In this document: one piece after another, positions 38,401-51,274 of the stretch
How the letters are laid out: the number at the start of each line of letters is the position of its first letter
Numbering within the stretch: position 1 is the stretch's first letter
NCBI GenBank assembly: GCA_038496675.1
Contig: CM076650.1
Span: forward strand, 22,480,470 to 22,544,469
Direction: 5' to 3'
DNA length: 64,000 nt
DNA from: Rachycentron canadum
Taxonomy: Eukaryota > Chordata > Actinopteri > Carangiformes > Rachycentridae
Notes under the pieces: model-generated
Databases searched by the model: none
The model's input: the letters and a program-made list of their open reading frames with translations, nothing else
What the model was told of the DNA's origin: nothing
Position numbers and translations under genes: made by a program

Positions 38401-41400
38401 TGCTCCCTTGTGATTGGCTGAAGTGATAATAAAGAGATTATTCACTAATCCCCTGCACTTCAGCAAAAACAGGTTTAGAAGAATTAAAGGAGAAAATGGA
38501 GAACATTTTCCCCATAGAAAAACAGGCTTATTTTAGTCATTTCTTCTTGCCCGGATAGTAATATTGGAAAACCTCTTAATGAATGGTAGAATGATATACT
38601 GAATCCATTAATAGCTGTAATACTGTAATCCATTAACACAAGGTCACATACACACAGGCTGTAAAAGTATTTGTATTTTTCCTTTGCACTGACTATAAAG
38701 CAGCATAATAGAGCCAGATCGTCTAAATGAAATACTAACAACTTACTTGTTGTAGAGCACTATATCAGGAAGCCAGATGTGTTTAGATGGTATTCGTAGC
38801 TTCTTTATGCCTTCGTATTTGTCTGGGTCCCATCTCAGTCTGTAATCATTCCATTCCTGAGGACAGGGGGTCCATAAAACATATTACTGAGGAAGAAGCC
38901 CACATACTGTACAAACTGTGCAAGGTCATACTATACCTGAAACAGCCATAAGTTAGTCGTCATTATTTGTTCTCTCTCATTCTGCAAAAAAACATTGAGC
39001 TTGTCAGACTTTGTGCATAATTCCCATAATATTTTACTAAATGTCTGATTATAGTGTTGTTTGCTGGTAGTAGTTCTAGCGAGATGCACTGAGGGTCAAA
39101 CCTAATAAATAAAATAAAAATGCAACTTTAGGGGGTGGAAACAACATCACAAACAGTTTGCAGAAAAATTATATACGACTCCACACCTTCCTAGATGTGT
39201 CAAAGTTGGAGTTAATGAAGAGTTTTTGTGTTCAAGGTTGTATTATTTACATGTTGTGTGTCCTTGGCAGGCTAGCCAACTAGCTAACAGTCAGGCCCTT
39301 ATATGGGAGTTTCCAACAGGACCAAATGGGATGTGTCTATATAAACTGATGCTTCTCACTCATGCTCCATTAAATCCATTAAGTCCGTATAATTGCTCAT
39401 CTTTATTTTACTTTTGTCTTAAACTAGTTGTTGATTTTTGTTGAAACTTGCTTTGACTAAACCTGATAGCAGACTCAACATGACTTTGTATTTTTGAAGT
39501 TGAAGTTTCTTTTTTATACAAGATTGGGTGATTTCTAACACAATGCTAACAAACCTGGAAATTGGTTGGATACTGTAGACACAGCCACTTTTATTATTTT
39601 TAGCCTTATTATTACCTCCACAAAGGAGTTCATGTTTTCACTTGTGTCGGTGTCTTGTTGGGAGGATTAAACAAAAAGTACTGAACTAGTTTGCAATAAG
39701 CTTGGAAGAGGGATCTAGCATGAGCCAATGAAGAACCCATCTAAATTTGGTGCAGATCCAGTTAACAGAGTGGATCCAGGAATTTTTTATTTGGCAGAAT
39801 TAATAATAATGATAGGATTAAAAATAGTAATTGTAGCAGTGGGTGGCTGCAGTCACAGATCCAGACTCATTGCATTTCAACAAAATGTCAAATATAGGCT
39901 GCTAGAGTTTTCATTAAGACTTTTAAACCACACTGTTTCCTATTTTTGCATCTAACTGTTAAATATAGTTAACTATGTATGTGATAACAGAATGTAAGTA
40001 ATGTGACAAAATACATCCAATTATCTGTACCATAAAATTAAACACCAAATCATGTTCTGAAGCCCAGTTCACAAGGTGAAGGCTTAGTGACTAAAGTGTG
40101 ATGGATGTCTCAAATTCCTCTGATAAAACTACAGCTTGCTTACATCTTGTTTGTTGGCACACCAGCATCCCACAGGCTTGGAAAGCCTTTGCTGTAGTGA
40201 ATTAAAGCGTGTTAGTTCACAGAGTTCATGGCACACACTGAATAACAGACGGATGGATAATCCAGAGATGGATTATTTAAAAAAAGACAAACAAAAGTCC
40301 ACAAATTATCTGTCCATCCATTTTCTAAATCACTTGTCCTGAGACTGAGGGGAAGCTGCAGCCTAGCCCATAGAGAGGGATACACACCCTGGACAGGTCA
40401 CCTGTCTATCACAAGGCTAATTCCAAGTGACAGGCAAACAGGTTGTGACTCAGTCACACCTACAGGCTGAAGTCGCCAGTTCCTCTAACCTGCATGTCTA
40501 TGTGCTCTGTCAGTATGATGCATTATTATAAAGTTTCATAATAACCTTTGTTTTTTTAAGGTGGATCAGGCCAAGTCACTGTACTAAAGTAGGTATAATG
40601 TAGCAATTATACAAGTTCAAGTAAAGCATTTACAACCCGTAGTAACAGCTTTGTCTTTAAACAAGATGTTGGAGTTTCCTGATAGAGCAGACAGCTACGG
40701 GAGGAGGACAGCACTAATTAAATACATGTTACATAATTGTTAGTAACAAATGTACCTTACCCGCGGTGAAAATATCCGAGTCTGCTATGAGATAGGCCTG
40801 TTGGGTGGAGCAGTGCTTGGATTTACATTATGTCTCCATCCTACATTAACTAATAATTGATATTGAATTGAATTGATACCAGTGTAAATTGCCCCACCCT
40901 AATTAACAAGACAGGAAGCAAGCTGTCAGTCAAGCATATCAATGATACTGTCTGTAGGGTTAAAAATGACCATGACACCAAGTCTAATATGTTAGCACAG
41001 AAGTTTGTTTTGAGTTTATACAAAACTGTGATGCAAAGTGAGAACAGGAAACCTGCTTGTAGAGGATGACCCAGTATACTGAAAGACTTTAAAAAGTAGA
41101 CTGGACAAGACTCGCTGGAGGCTTTAAAAGATGGGAATCCAAGTTGTCGGGTCCAGGTGACAAAACAAAACAAAACAAAGCAAAAAAGGTCCTGGGGTGA
41201 ACTCGATGTGGGTAGAGGTTTTGCAAAGGCAAAATTTGGGCACTGTGGTCCCACTGCAAAGAGATATTAAAACTCTTATATCCAACCTACTTATCTCTAT
41301 TTGTACATAAATGTGTGTATTGTGTATTTAAATATACTCACTACGCTGATAAGCTGAGACAGAGACACCTGAATGGAGATGGTGACCTGCTGGCTCTTAT

Positions 41401-41923
41401 TGACAGCTGGTCTGATCAGTTTATTGTAACGCTCTGGACCCAACAGGTAGTTCACCAGCCGCTCCTCTGCATTCTCTGCCCTGCTGCCTACAAGAAAAAC
41501 ACAAGTGTCTTATTTTAAAACTGTACATTTTGAAAAGCCTCTAAAAGGGTTTAGAAGCCTTTCAAAATGTACAGTTGCACGTCTGCTTAGAAACATGCGT
41601 TTACTGGTCTGTTTGAAAAGAGTCAGCCAAACATAAATGTTCTAAGTAAATAAATGCCACATGTTTGTCTAGTAGCAAATCACAAACTATGGTTGAAAGG
41701 GTATCGCGTGTCCCTTTCAGTGTACCACTGAAAACAAAAATGTCACCACATCCTGTGCGTGAGTTGAAGCTCCAAGCTTGATATTCTCTCTGTCACAGTA
41801 TGTTTTCAGTCCAGTGTCATCATGAACGATGAACAATAAACAAGTTGGCTGTAAATTAAGTAAATTTACCAAAGGGTATTAAGGCTGAATTATGTGCTAA
41901 CACTAAGTGTGAGTGTGTGTGTG

Positions 41924-41996
<73 letters not shown>

Positions 41997-44900
41997 ATCT
42001 TGCAGTCTCACGCTTTACTGCAGGGTTTTAGAGCAAAAGAACAAACAAAAATTCAGTCATGCATCCATCCCTGTGAGAGGATCCCTGAAGCTTTGTGTTT
42101 CCTCAGCCCTAAATTATTGGTTATGTAAAAGTGATCGTATGAATAAGTCAGAGACAAAATGCTTTTGACCCACTCTCTTGGCTTCCGCAGCCATTACGTC
42201 TACATTGTCAAACAAACTGACAACAGTGCAGACAGCGTTTAATATCTGGACTGCTTCACCCCCTCTGTGCCACATGAATTGTCTGTTTTTGTAAGATTAC
42301 ATGCTGGGAAGGCTGAGTGAGCATGAATGTTCTCCTGTCAGCAGCACCCTGCTGCTTCAAGTTTTCATGTCACGTTTAACGTTGATGTTTTTAGCTGTTT
42401 GAAAAGCAAGAGAGAAGAGAATCTATTAGACCTGACTGAAAAGACTTCAGTCTGCAGATTATTTTAATAATGACTGAGGATAAATGCTCTGCCATTAAAT
42501 AAGTACCTGAATATTCTATTTGTGTAAGAGAGAGACAGCGGTTAAATTGAAGGTTAACCTAAATGTTAGTGCCTTAATCACATTTAACTTTCGTCTGAAG
42601 CAGCAGTATTGTCTGTTTTATTAACAATGGTATTAAATTATAGCGTTAATAAATTAATTACAGCTTGATGTGTAGTAATATCAAGGGTTTAAATAGAAGT
42701 GTATATCAACTACAAGTTTGTCCCAAGGATGTCTAGCTGTTAGCTGTTAGCTGTCTGCTAGACATTGCTTCAGGTAAAATGCAAACTCCTTCCCATGTAG
42801 TGTTGATGGAGAAATCTTTAATGCAAATGTTGTACAAATAATATGGCTGCCATGCAGTTAAATTACTAGAGTGTGAGGAAGTCTGTTCTAAAATGGTAAT
42901 ATTACTTATATATACGTTAGCACTGATTAGCTACCTGGCTTGGTAGCTTAGCTTGTTCACTAGCTAGCAAGCGAGCAAATGAATTTTCTTTGGCTTAGCA
43001 TTTGAGCAAGCTGTGCTAACAATGCTAACGGGAGCATATGCTTGCATTTTTTTTCTTTCATCGAGAAAATCTTCATAGATAAAGATTGCTTTGTGATTGT
43101 TGAAGCGTAAACACAATCACCAGAAGTAAAAAGCTCATTTTAGGCTATGAATGAACCACACCACAGTAACATGAGCGTCACTATCATTAATCTTCCAACT
43201 TTTTACCTCATCCACAAAAGCTGTTACAAAGTTCGTAATAGTTTGGAAGAGGCTGTCAAAGCGGACTGGTCAGTTGATGTCAGTTTGCCGCAGTGATGTT
43301 TATTGGCCCCTAAAAGCTCTTTAGTCTCATGTAGCCACATATTAGCAAATGCTTTTTAATACAGATAAAAGCACAAATTGTAACTGGGGTGTTTTATTTT
43401 ATGTCACATAATAACATCTGAAAATACCTTGAGCTTATGTTAACCACATATATCATTTAAGGAATCTAACCAAAAATCCATTCAAAAAACATCAGGACAA
43501 CTGAAAACTCAAAACGGGAAGCTTATTTCCATGTTTTAGGATTCATTCCTGCAGCTAACTGTTGACACAACAGAGGCTCCATCCATCTCTATATACAGTC
43601 AATGCAAATTATGTTGTTAAAGGAATAGTACAAAATTAAAAGAGAAGACTGATATCACTCTCTCTGTTAGCACAGCTCCACCTCCTAGCACATCTAAAAC
43701 TCACCAATCAACATGTTGCATCTGATTTGTTGAAAAGTGTTAAAATGACTGAATATGAAAATAACTTCCTGTAGTTCCTGACAATGCACTACAGTCAGGA
43801 CCAAACAAAGGTTGGGAATGTGGTGGAAAGCTCCATCACATTATAGTATAGGGCAGTGTTTAGTTGCTATTTCAGATGTATCCTGATGCTGTAATGTGAA
43901 GGCTGCACTCCTTATGGTTTTCAACAGATTTAGTGGAAATGATTAGGGCGTCACTGAGGAGTGGTGTCAAACATCAGCATAGTGCAAAGCCTGGTCAAAT
44001 CATGAGGCCTTCAGGGAAACACAAACACTCACAACAACATGGTGGAAGACACAGAGAAGTGCTTTGTGTCCTCTTGGTGTATTACATCATTTAAATAATT
44101 TAGACCTGGACTTGAGGGTATCTTTGCCTTGATGGATGCTGCAGAATAATGCCTGACTATGTTGGCTGTCATACCTGATCTTTGTCAGAGTCCAGCTGTT
44201 TTTGTAGAGTGGATACGAACAACGATGTCTCTGATTGAGTTTTTCGCCTTGTTCATTTTTTTTAAAGCCAAAGAAGCTAAAGCTTAGCCAATGTTCTTGA
44301 TTTCACTAGTAAAGTATGGAAAACTCAGCTGTATGTGAAACACAGGGTCAGGTTAATAAAAGGAAGCTCCCATTTTGTGGTGGAGATCTTCAAGTGTTCT
44401 GGCTAAAAAAGACGGTTATTTCTTTGTGATAGACAAAAAAAGCCCTTTGTAAATTATTCATAGACCCATTTGCTTTTACCTACATGTATTTTAAGAGTAT
44501 GGACATCACACACAGTTTTTAAAACCCTGTCTCTGAGGTAAAAGTTGTTGTAGGAGTGTTGTTACTGCTTTTGATTCAAAAACTCAGAGACACAACAAAG
44601 ACATACCACCTCCCCTCTTCTTGGGAAACACGGTGGTTCTCTGAGTTTGTTTCTCTTTTTCAGTTGTAATGACTCAGACCTATGATCAAACACGTTCATG
44701 ATTTGACAGAATACAAATACAGAGACAGTTCATGTGAGATGTTTGCCACTAAAGACTCTTTATGCTGTTATGTTATCTACAGAAACAATATGATAGAAAA
44801 ACATAAATACCAAACATAACTAAGCAACACTCAAGGTGATGTTCTCCATATACGGCTGTGTTTTCCATATTCTTTCTAGAAATTTGAGCAGTGGACAAAG

Positions 44901-45346
44901 ACAGAAATGACACATGATGACTTACTTAAGGTTGATTTTCAAATGTGCATAATATATCATTTCAATTTGTAGTATCTATCAAGTTTTACCATAATTACAT
45001 AATTACCATAAGATATAAATGTTAAATAAATACATCTATAATAATAAATAAATATAAATTCTATATTTGGTTCCAATTTCCTTTAATATCATTTGGATTG
45101 CAAAGAATAGAACCTAGAAGAGTGTTACAAGCACTGAAACATGTCAGCACATACATACCATGGAAAAACCATAAACTAGTGGTTAGTGCCGATGTAATGA
45201 GAAGCCAATAAGACCAGTTTCTTCAGTCTGTCTGCTTGAAGCAACCAGTGATTTGGAATAAAGCTCCAGGTTTGAATAAAAGTTCAAATTCTCTAGTGTC
45301 ACCTTTAATGTGACAGCAGCTTATAGCAGGCCACCACTAACTACAG

Positions 45347-45407
<61 letters not shown>

Positions 45408-45464
45408 GACAGAGAGAGAGAGAGAAACTTTTATCCAAAATGTACATTTTGCATTATGTCACCT

Positions 45465-45500
<36 letters not shown>

Positions 45501-45573
45501 AAATATGAGGAATAGTAAACAACTTACTTGTGAGAGAGAGGATGAGGAGCAGGAGGAGAGTGTTGGTAGTCAT
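35315..45573 (-). CDS. Neuronal nicotinic acetylcholine receptor non-alpha (beta2/beta4-class) subunit, candidate chrnb5; complete, 7 coding exons
   Basis: Structural subunit that would pair with an alpha subunit to form a heteromeric acetylcholine-gated cation channel on neurons. Exons: 45528-45573, 41342-41487, 38937-38981, 38747-38856, 37390-37916, 36209-36699, 35315-35464; phases close to 504 aa, the usual length of beta2/beta4. Seen: signal peptide, RYNKLIRPAVNKSQQVTI, NEREQIMTTNLWLF, Cys-loop Cys149-Cys163, DDFTPSGEWDIVSLP, four membrane segments, and HHRSPSTHHMPDWVKRLF after M3. There is no vicinal Cys pair, so it is not an alpha subunit. Residues match both beta2 (SLAILVFYLP) and beta4 (KFRSWTYDHTE, PTFLLMRRPG), which suggests the third fish paralogue chrnb5; chrnb4 or chrnb2 cannot be excluded by eye. 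An intron between M2 and M3 is absent from mammalian beta2/beta4. Upstream of and co-oriented with chrna6. Confidence 0.88.
35514..35539. repeat. (GT)n microsatellite
   Basis: Short GT run 50 bp into the intron before beta exon 7. Confidence 0.9.
36209..36699 (-). CDS. nAChR beta-class coding exon 6 (M3 and cytoplasmic loop)
   Basis: 491 bp, phase 1 to 0. KYLMFTMVLVTFSIVSTVC (M3), NVHHRSPSTHHMPDWVKR, then a variable loop of about 90 residues and the pre-M4 helix EEAVNGVKYIAEHMKTEDDD. Acceptor TCTTAG, donor GTGAGA. Confidence 0.92.
37390..37916 (-). CDS. nAChR beta-class coding exon 5 (Cys-loop, M1, M2)
   Basis: 527 bp. ADGVYEVSFYCNAVV, Cys-loop (SACAIEVQNFPFDQQNC), TPSGEWDIV, M1 and M2 (TLCISVLLALTVFLLLISK), ending PTSLAVPLIG in phase 1 at GTCAGT. 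In mammals M1-M3 share one exon. Confidence 0.94.
38110..38335 (+). repeat. Teleost dispersed repeat (AGAGCCAGG-GCTTCCAGTCTTTGTGCTAA type)
   Basis: Contains GCTTCCAGTCTTTGTGCTAA, ACAGACATGAGAATGGCATC, CTCTCAGCAAGAGTGTGAAT and CTTCCCAAAATGTCAAACTG. Lies in the intron between beta exons 4 and 5. A short reverse-oriented relative lies at about 43610-43690. Confidence 0.6.
38747..38856 (-). CDS. nAChR beta-class coding exon 4 (110 bp)
   Basis: EWNDYRLRWDPDKYEGIKK through HIWLPDIVLYN, 110 bp like its chrna6 counterpart. Acceptor CCTCAG, donor GTAAGT. Confidence 0.94.
38937..38981 (-). CDS. nAChR beta-class coding exon 3 (45-nt exon)
   Basis: NEREQIMTTNLWLFQ, 15 codons; acceptor TTGCAG, donor GTATAG, a weaker donor than its neighbours. 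Confidence 0.92.
39612..39800 (+). repeat. Dispersed repeat of the ACCTCCgCcAAGGAGgttATGTTTTCAC type
   Basis: ACCTCCACAAAGGAGTTCAT, GTTTTCACTTGTGTCGGTGT, GAAGAACCCATCTAAATTTG, GTGCAGATCC and GTGGATCCAGGAATTTTTTA match a widespread fish repeat. In the intron between beta exons 2 and 3. Confidence 0.65.
40310..40520 (+). repeat. Dispersed repeat family B (CACCCTGGACAGGTC type), copy 1
   Basis: CCATCCATTTTCTAAATCAC, CACCCTGGACAGGTCACCTG, TCTATCACAAGGCTAA and TAACCTGCATGTCTATG are the landmarks of an abundant fish repeat. Confidence 0.65.
41342..41487 (-). CDS. nAChR beta-class coding exon 2
   Basis: 146 bp, phase 1 to 0. Encodes AENAEERLVNYLLGPERYNK, LIRPAVNKSQQ (N-glycosylation site NKS) and VSLSQLISV. 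Acceptor CTTGTAG, donor GTGAGT. Confidence 0.92.
41907..41996. repeat. (GT)n microsatellite
   Basis: 90 bp GT run in beta intron 1. Confidence 0.97.
43610..43690 (-). repeat. Fragment of the same repeat type as 38110-38335
   Basis: TTAAAGGAATAGTAC and GAGAAGACTGATATCACTCT read as the reverse-oriented end of that element. In beta intron 1. Confidence 0.4.
45345..45425. repeat. (GA)n microsatellite
   Basis: GA run with a few CAGA interruptions, 100 bp inside beta intron 1. Confidence 0.97.
45469..45497. repeat. (CA)n microsatellite
   Basis: CA run ending 30 bp from the beta exon 1 donor. Confidence 0.95.
45528..45573 (-). CDS. nAChR beta-class coding exon 1 (signal peptide)
   Basis: MTTNTLLLLLILSLT plus one base, phase 1, donor GTAAGT; the ATG is in GGAGATGA (G at -3). 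GT-repeat and TC-repeat sequence (minus strand) fills the first 180 bp of the intron. Confidence 0.85.
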
Positions 45574-46380
45574 CTCCTTTCTTCTTCCCTGGACCAACTC
45601 GCTACTTTTTTTCAGATGGTCCTCCAGAGAAGAAGAAGAAGAAGAAGAGGAAAAGGAAGAGGAAGAAGTGGCTTGTGTGTGGAGAAATACTCAGTGTTTA
45701 TATTCCGTCGTGCCACAGCAGATGAACCTGTCTCTCTCCCTCCTCCCACCCCCGCTGTCGCTGCTGCTCCGGTTTTCGTCTGGGATGTTGAGGCGCGCAA
45801 AAGATACGCGAGGAAACTTCTGTCTAATATAACAGAGGGGTTATTTGTAGGAAATGTTTATTCAACAGAGTCAACATGTTGGTCGTTTATTTTCTAGTCC
45901 ACTACTACAAGGGCTGGGCTGCAGATAGTGCGCCGCTGCCTCAGCCACAAGCCAGCAGCGGAGACATTTAAGCCACTCTCGTGTCTCGAGTCCAAAAAGA
46001 GAAGAAAGAGAGAAAAAGCCCTCGTCCAACTTCCTCCCCTGTTAATAAAAGCACCAGAGCTCACCTGCGCCAAGTTCGCTCTCCTCTGATGAAGCGCAGA
46101 CAAGTTCCAATGCGCAGTTGAAAGTGCAGGGCGCGCCGCCAGGACGCACCGGCTCCTCAGGGGTAACCACTTCCAGTTAAAGTCCACAGAGAAGACAGGA
46201 GCTCATTTCTCATTAAACTCACTGTGATCGGAGAAGAAGCCGGGAGGAGAGGCAGGAGGGGGGGGGGGGGTGCGCGCGCGGCTCGAGCTCGAGCTGAACG
46301 CTTGAGTGGAAAAGACTCGCGTCGTGGACTTGGACTGATGTTCAGCTGCCAGTCCACAGTGTAAATGGCCCCCGCTCCCG
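45574..46380 (-). promoter_or_regulatory. nAChR beta-class gene 5' UTR/promoter region, GC-rich
   Basis: Directly upstream of the beta ATG: a (GAA)n tract at 45628-45669, then GC-rich sequence with GGCGCGCC near 46130, a poly-G run and CG repeats at 46258-46281, and CTCGAGCTCGAG. No RE1 found here. Promoter role is inferred from position and composition. Confidence 0.4.
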
Positions 46381-49300
46381 TGGCACTAAGTCAATACAAA
46401 CCTGTATAATATAGAGAAGAAAGAGGCACCGGTCACTTTAGGCTTATTACTGAGGCACAGGTTCACTCAAGCCAGTGTGAGGGTAAGAGCTCTTTGGAAC
46501 AGGCTGCATATGATGGAAAGTGTACTCTATAATGTATTTGTAGACAGGTTATAGAGAGACTGTTTGATTGATTGTATGCTCATTGCATTACAATTTGTTT
46601 CAATTGAATTTCTTTTTACCTGTCTTATAAGATAACTACATGTGCTGTGCACAGTATAAGAAGTTGTGGTATCACAGGAAGAGTAGCCTGCCTGTTAGTA
46701 CATGACAGCTCCCGGGGAGCCACATAAATAGCTATACAGTTCTTGTTGATGCTCCACAACATGGAAGTGTTAAACACTGAACTCTGACCTCTGTGTGGAT
46801 TACATCTGGAAAAAGTAAGATCTCCAAACATGGTCTATATGTCTATGTTTTTTTTAAGATGCTGAAATTGGCGTCTGCTTCTTCTCCTCCATTAAAGAAT
46901 ACAAACCCACAAAGATGTAAATATCTTTCATTTCAAAAGGTTACGCTGTTGACATGAAATGTCTCACACCTAAATGACAGGTCTGTCTCACCAGCGTTGG
47001 GGTATGTGTGCGAAGAGGTTCAAGTTTTCCACAGCACACTTGTGTAAATTGTGTGATGGGCCAGGTCTTGAAGTGAGATTAAATATGAGCACATTGAAAC
47101 TTTCAGCAGGTGAATGTGAAAACAGCCAAATCTGCACATTCACCAATTTGCGCAGTGAAGGTCAAACATCACAGTGAATTAACAACAGAACAAACACAGA
47201 TTTTAATGGGGAGATGACTTTAAAATCACAAAGATGCGAGTGCAGGAAATTCCACTGACATTTGTGACATCTTTAACAAACACAATCCTGTACACACTTG
47301 GGGAGCTGCTGTCTGTGGCTCATCATGTTTTCCCACATTATTTTCCTCAGAGGCCATATACAAAATGTTCATTTCTGCCGCATATATGTGTGGGCTTGCT
47401 TTTATACTGCGTGCATGACGTGAGCTCACACAGAGTATTTTTAACAGTTGTACTTGGCACATGTGGCTATGATACGCCAGTGCAGTAAGAGGAGAGTCAT
47501 GTCGCAGGCCACTCTGCTGAAAAAGTCACAGTGAAAACAGAGAAAAAACTTGGGTGTGAAAGCAATGAAGAGGAAAAGACATGAAGAGACTGCACCTCTT
47601 TTAGACATTTCTGCTTGTCCCTCATGAATAATCCATAAATCAAGTGCAGTCATAAGCATGGATGGGGGCTGGACAGGTTCTTGAATATGTTTCTTTTTTC
47701 AGGCACAATCAAACATGCAGTTATGGTTTTAAATGTTTTAAAGCAATTAATCTTATGGAAATACTCCTTGATAATTGAATCTACAAGTGTTTTCCCATTT
47801 TTTCCCAATTATTTTTGATGCAAAATGTGTGAATACACCCCTCCTCACACCCACAAGATTATCTCTTAAAACAGTAATATTGTCAAAACAAAAACTGGTG
47901 AGAGATTTACTCCTGTGCCATTACTGATGGGCTTAGCATGTGCATAAATCCCTCACAGTCCAGGCCATATAAGTAACACATTGTTCTCTTACACGGCCCA
48001 GTGGAGATTTCAATCTGCCATAATGGAAGTGTGTGTCTGCTTCAGTCAAGTTAACTGGCACAAGGGCGCCACAGATGAAGGCAATTCACAACACCCTCCC
48101 TCTGTAACGCCGCTGCTCCATCACTGCCTCTGTCTCATACTGGCAGGTTCAGGCTGCTAAATAAAAGTGCCAAGATTGTACCTGCCATATTTATATGTTT
48201 ACAGTCAGGAAAAACCACCATGTTTGGGGGGACTAATATATCAACATATTACACGGGGGGGGGTCACACTGTTAGAGCTCCACAGTCATGTGGTTTTAAT
48301 CTTTATCTATCCAGATAAGGTCTGCTGAACAACAACCTGCCTTCCCATTCATAGGCTCACACACATAGTCCCACCTGAGGGATTGTGTTAATGTTAGCCA
48401 ATGAAAAGCTCAGACGGTAGTTTATTTTCTCTGAAAAACGGACCTACAGCAAGAGAAGTACTTGTTGAAGATTGAATCCATAGTTTTTATCTGTTTTTGC
48501 TGGGAGTAGATAACCCCAGATACAGATAAATACACCCCCCTTAGTCCAAGGAAGCATTAGACAGAAAAATACCAAGGTGGAGAAAAAAACAGCAGCCTGC
48601 AGAGCACACATTTATCCATTACCATATAACATAAAGGAAAAAAGAAAAAGTGACAAAAATCTAATAAATGATTGATCTGATCTTAATACAAAAAACAAGG
48701 TAAAATTCAACCAGAGGTGAGAAGCCGGAGATGACATGTTCATCTCAGATGAAGTTATAACAATGAGGATTTCTTTTATTACAGGGTTTACAATTAAGCA
48801 AAATGATAATGACAGTAAAGGAAATGGTAAACTGAAAGCAACATAGATGGAGGTGGAGAAATTCTGATCCACACAACGCAACTGCATAGCATGTTATCAT
48901 TGACCCACACAGTTTAATAAACACATTCCCCATTTTAAACTCCACAGCTTACTGTATTACATTTGCAGCCTTTGAGCAGAGCTAAACTGTGACACAGGAC
49001 AGGACATGGGTTAAATCAGTAGAGTGCTCATGAAATCAGGCAAAAAAAATGAGCTTGTTACTTGCACAGAACTTCAAATATTATGTGGAGAATAGGGAAT
49101 AGATAACTATGCAGCCAGATCAGGGGAGCAAATGAGACTGATGTATGGACTAATCATGAAGAGGAATCTGTTTTCAGGATAGGACAGCAAGACAGCAGAA
49201 CACCGAAGGTCAGAGGTGCAAAGTCTGACAGAGCCAGCAGAAAGAATAAAGGGAGAGTCATACAGGGAATATTTACAATCCAGTAGCATCGATGGAGTGT

Positions 49301-51274
49301 CGAATTATAATTTTTTAAAATCAAAGCCCAAGATCTTGAAAAGAGTCGCTCTGGAATGATGGGTGGTAATGTCAAGGTTGTGTACAGACTGTTCCAGTGT
49401 AAAGAGTCACTCCATCTTCTTAAGAGTGTACCAGAGGTAGTTGGATGACATCCAGCACAATACGTACGCCTCAGCCTGAGGGCTGGAGGAAAAACACAGA
49501 TTTCAGTGTCATGGGCTTAGTAACAGCAAGAGATGTGGGGTGTTGTGACAGGGCAAGATTAACCAGCATATACAAGCAGAAGCAGATGACATCTAGGACT
49601 GAAGCCTGCAGGTATCCAGTATCCAACCAGGTATCAAGTACTCTCCTCCACATGCCTGATAAGTGCAGGTCAGGTACAAATCATCAGGCACGAGAATATC
49701 AATTCACTGGACGCTGTAGCTTATCTTCTTGGTTTTTTTTTTATCATGCAGGATTCACTCTTGTCCCACAGAACTTCTACTTTCAAACTTCAGGTATCTC
49801 AGATTTTCTGTATTTTTTAATTCTTCACATCACAGGTTAATAGAATTATTTTTAAAAAATGACAAATGCTCTGACTTAAAGACAAATATCACAAATCACA
49901 TAAATCCATTCAGCATTTATAGCAGCAGGTACTGCAAGATGTTATTAGTGTGGTCCAGACAAAAAGGCACTGATATAAATGAAAGGCAAAGTACACACAT
50001 ACATGCAGAGGGTGACAGGTGTAATATGCCACAATGCTCAATGCCCCAGAGTTTTTACCCTGCCCTGTGCTCTTACATCATCACATTAAGCAAGGATTTT
50101 ATTGACTGCATGTGCATTCAGATGTGGCTTTTTATGCAAAACACAAGCTTGTTTGTAGGAGTCTAATTAATTTTGCAAAAAATGCTTATGAAATTTTAAC
50201 ACTTGTACATGATATAAAGTCTCTATAAGCAACCCAATATGTTGATTAGCCTTTTATATTTAAAAACATATGATCGTATCTGACTGGCAGGCTGGCAGCT
50301 CAAGAGGTCAAACTAGACAACTATCAAGGTCTATCAAGGGCAGGCACCAACATTTAAATTAGCATCATATGTGATTTATAGTAATTCATAAAATGAATGT
50401 GTTTTCTTGGTGTATCAGATCACATTTCCTTGTGATCTGCAAGTGTTTCACCCAGTTTAGGTGGATTAGATGACTGAGTGTAAACAACACCTACGACCTC
50501 CCTGATCCATCTTCATAACAGTTTGGATCAATTTCAAGCAATCACTCAAACACTTCTTCCCAAATGATTTCAGTCAAATATAAGTCAATGACTCAATTTA
50601 AACTTGTCAGTCCGGGTCTGTACGTGCTGGCTGGAGAGAAGGTTGGTACACACAGTCAGGAAATCATCCAGAACATGAACTGTGGAAATGAATCCAAATT
50701 CATTCATAGATATGAAAAGAAGTTTATATTTTCTCTTCCAATACCTGCTGCATGCCATAAATATAATATTAAATCTCACTGAAGCCAAGTTGACCCTGAA
50801 GGAGCTAACATGGTATAGAAATTAGGCCATTGCATATATTATATCATATTCACCACTAGATGGCAGCAATGACACAACGGAAAGACCAAAACATACTCAA
50901 CACAAAAGTTCATAGTTTTTAAGTGACAAATGAAGAAACAGTGCTGGTAAATATTGAGACACTTATTCTGTCAGCTTCCTATGGTGACTCATAAAGGTTC
51001 ATGAAGCTGCTGGGGGTCCTGGTGTGAAAATAAGCACCTGAGGTTCTTATATCTTTGTCCACTGCAAACAGCATTTCTGCACTGGAATATCACATCGTTC
51101 TGTGTAATAACTTGATTAAACACAAATAAACAAAATTATTTCCCACAAGGTTTCAATATTAAGTAATAATGCAAGATGCACCCGAATAACTTCATGGTGC
51201 CAATTTATATACTTCCAAATAACATTAGCATCTTTTAAACTACATAAAATCAATAACAACACAGGACCAGGTCT
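46381..51274. other. Intergenic, no gene seen
   Basis: About 4.9 kb of unique-looking AT-rich sequence with only short incidental ORFs; no repeat or RNA gene recognised. Confidence 0.6.

Larger units (their letters stand above)
41488..45527 (-). other. nAChR beta-class intron 1, about 4 kb
   Basis: Contains GT, GA and CA microsatellites and a repeat fragment; nothing else recognised. Confidence 0.7.

Noticed and set aside
45505..45897. 130-codon plus-strand ORF over the beta first exon
   Set aside because: Antisense to the signal-peptide exon and 5' UTR, with an Arg run from the GAA repeat; no motif.
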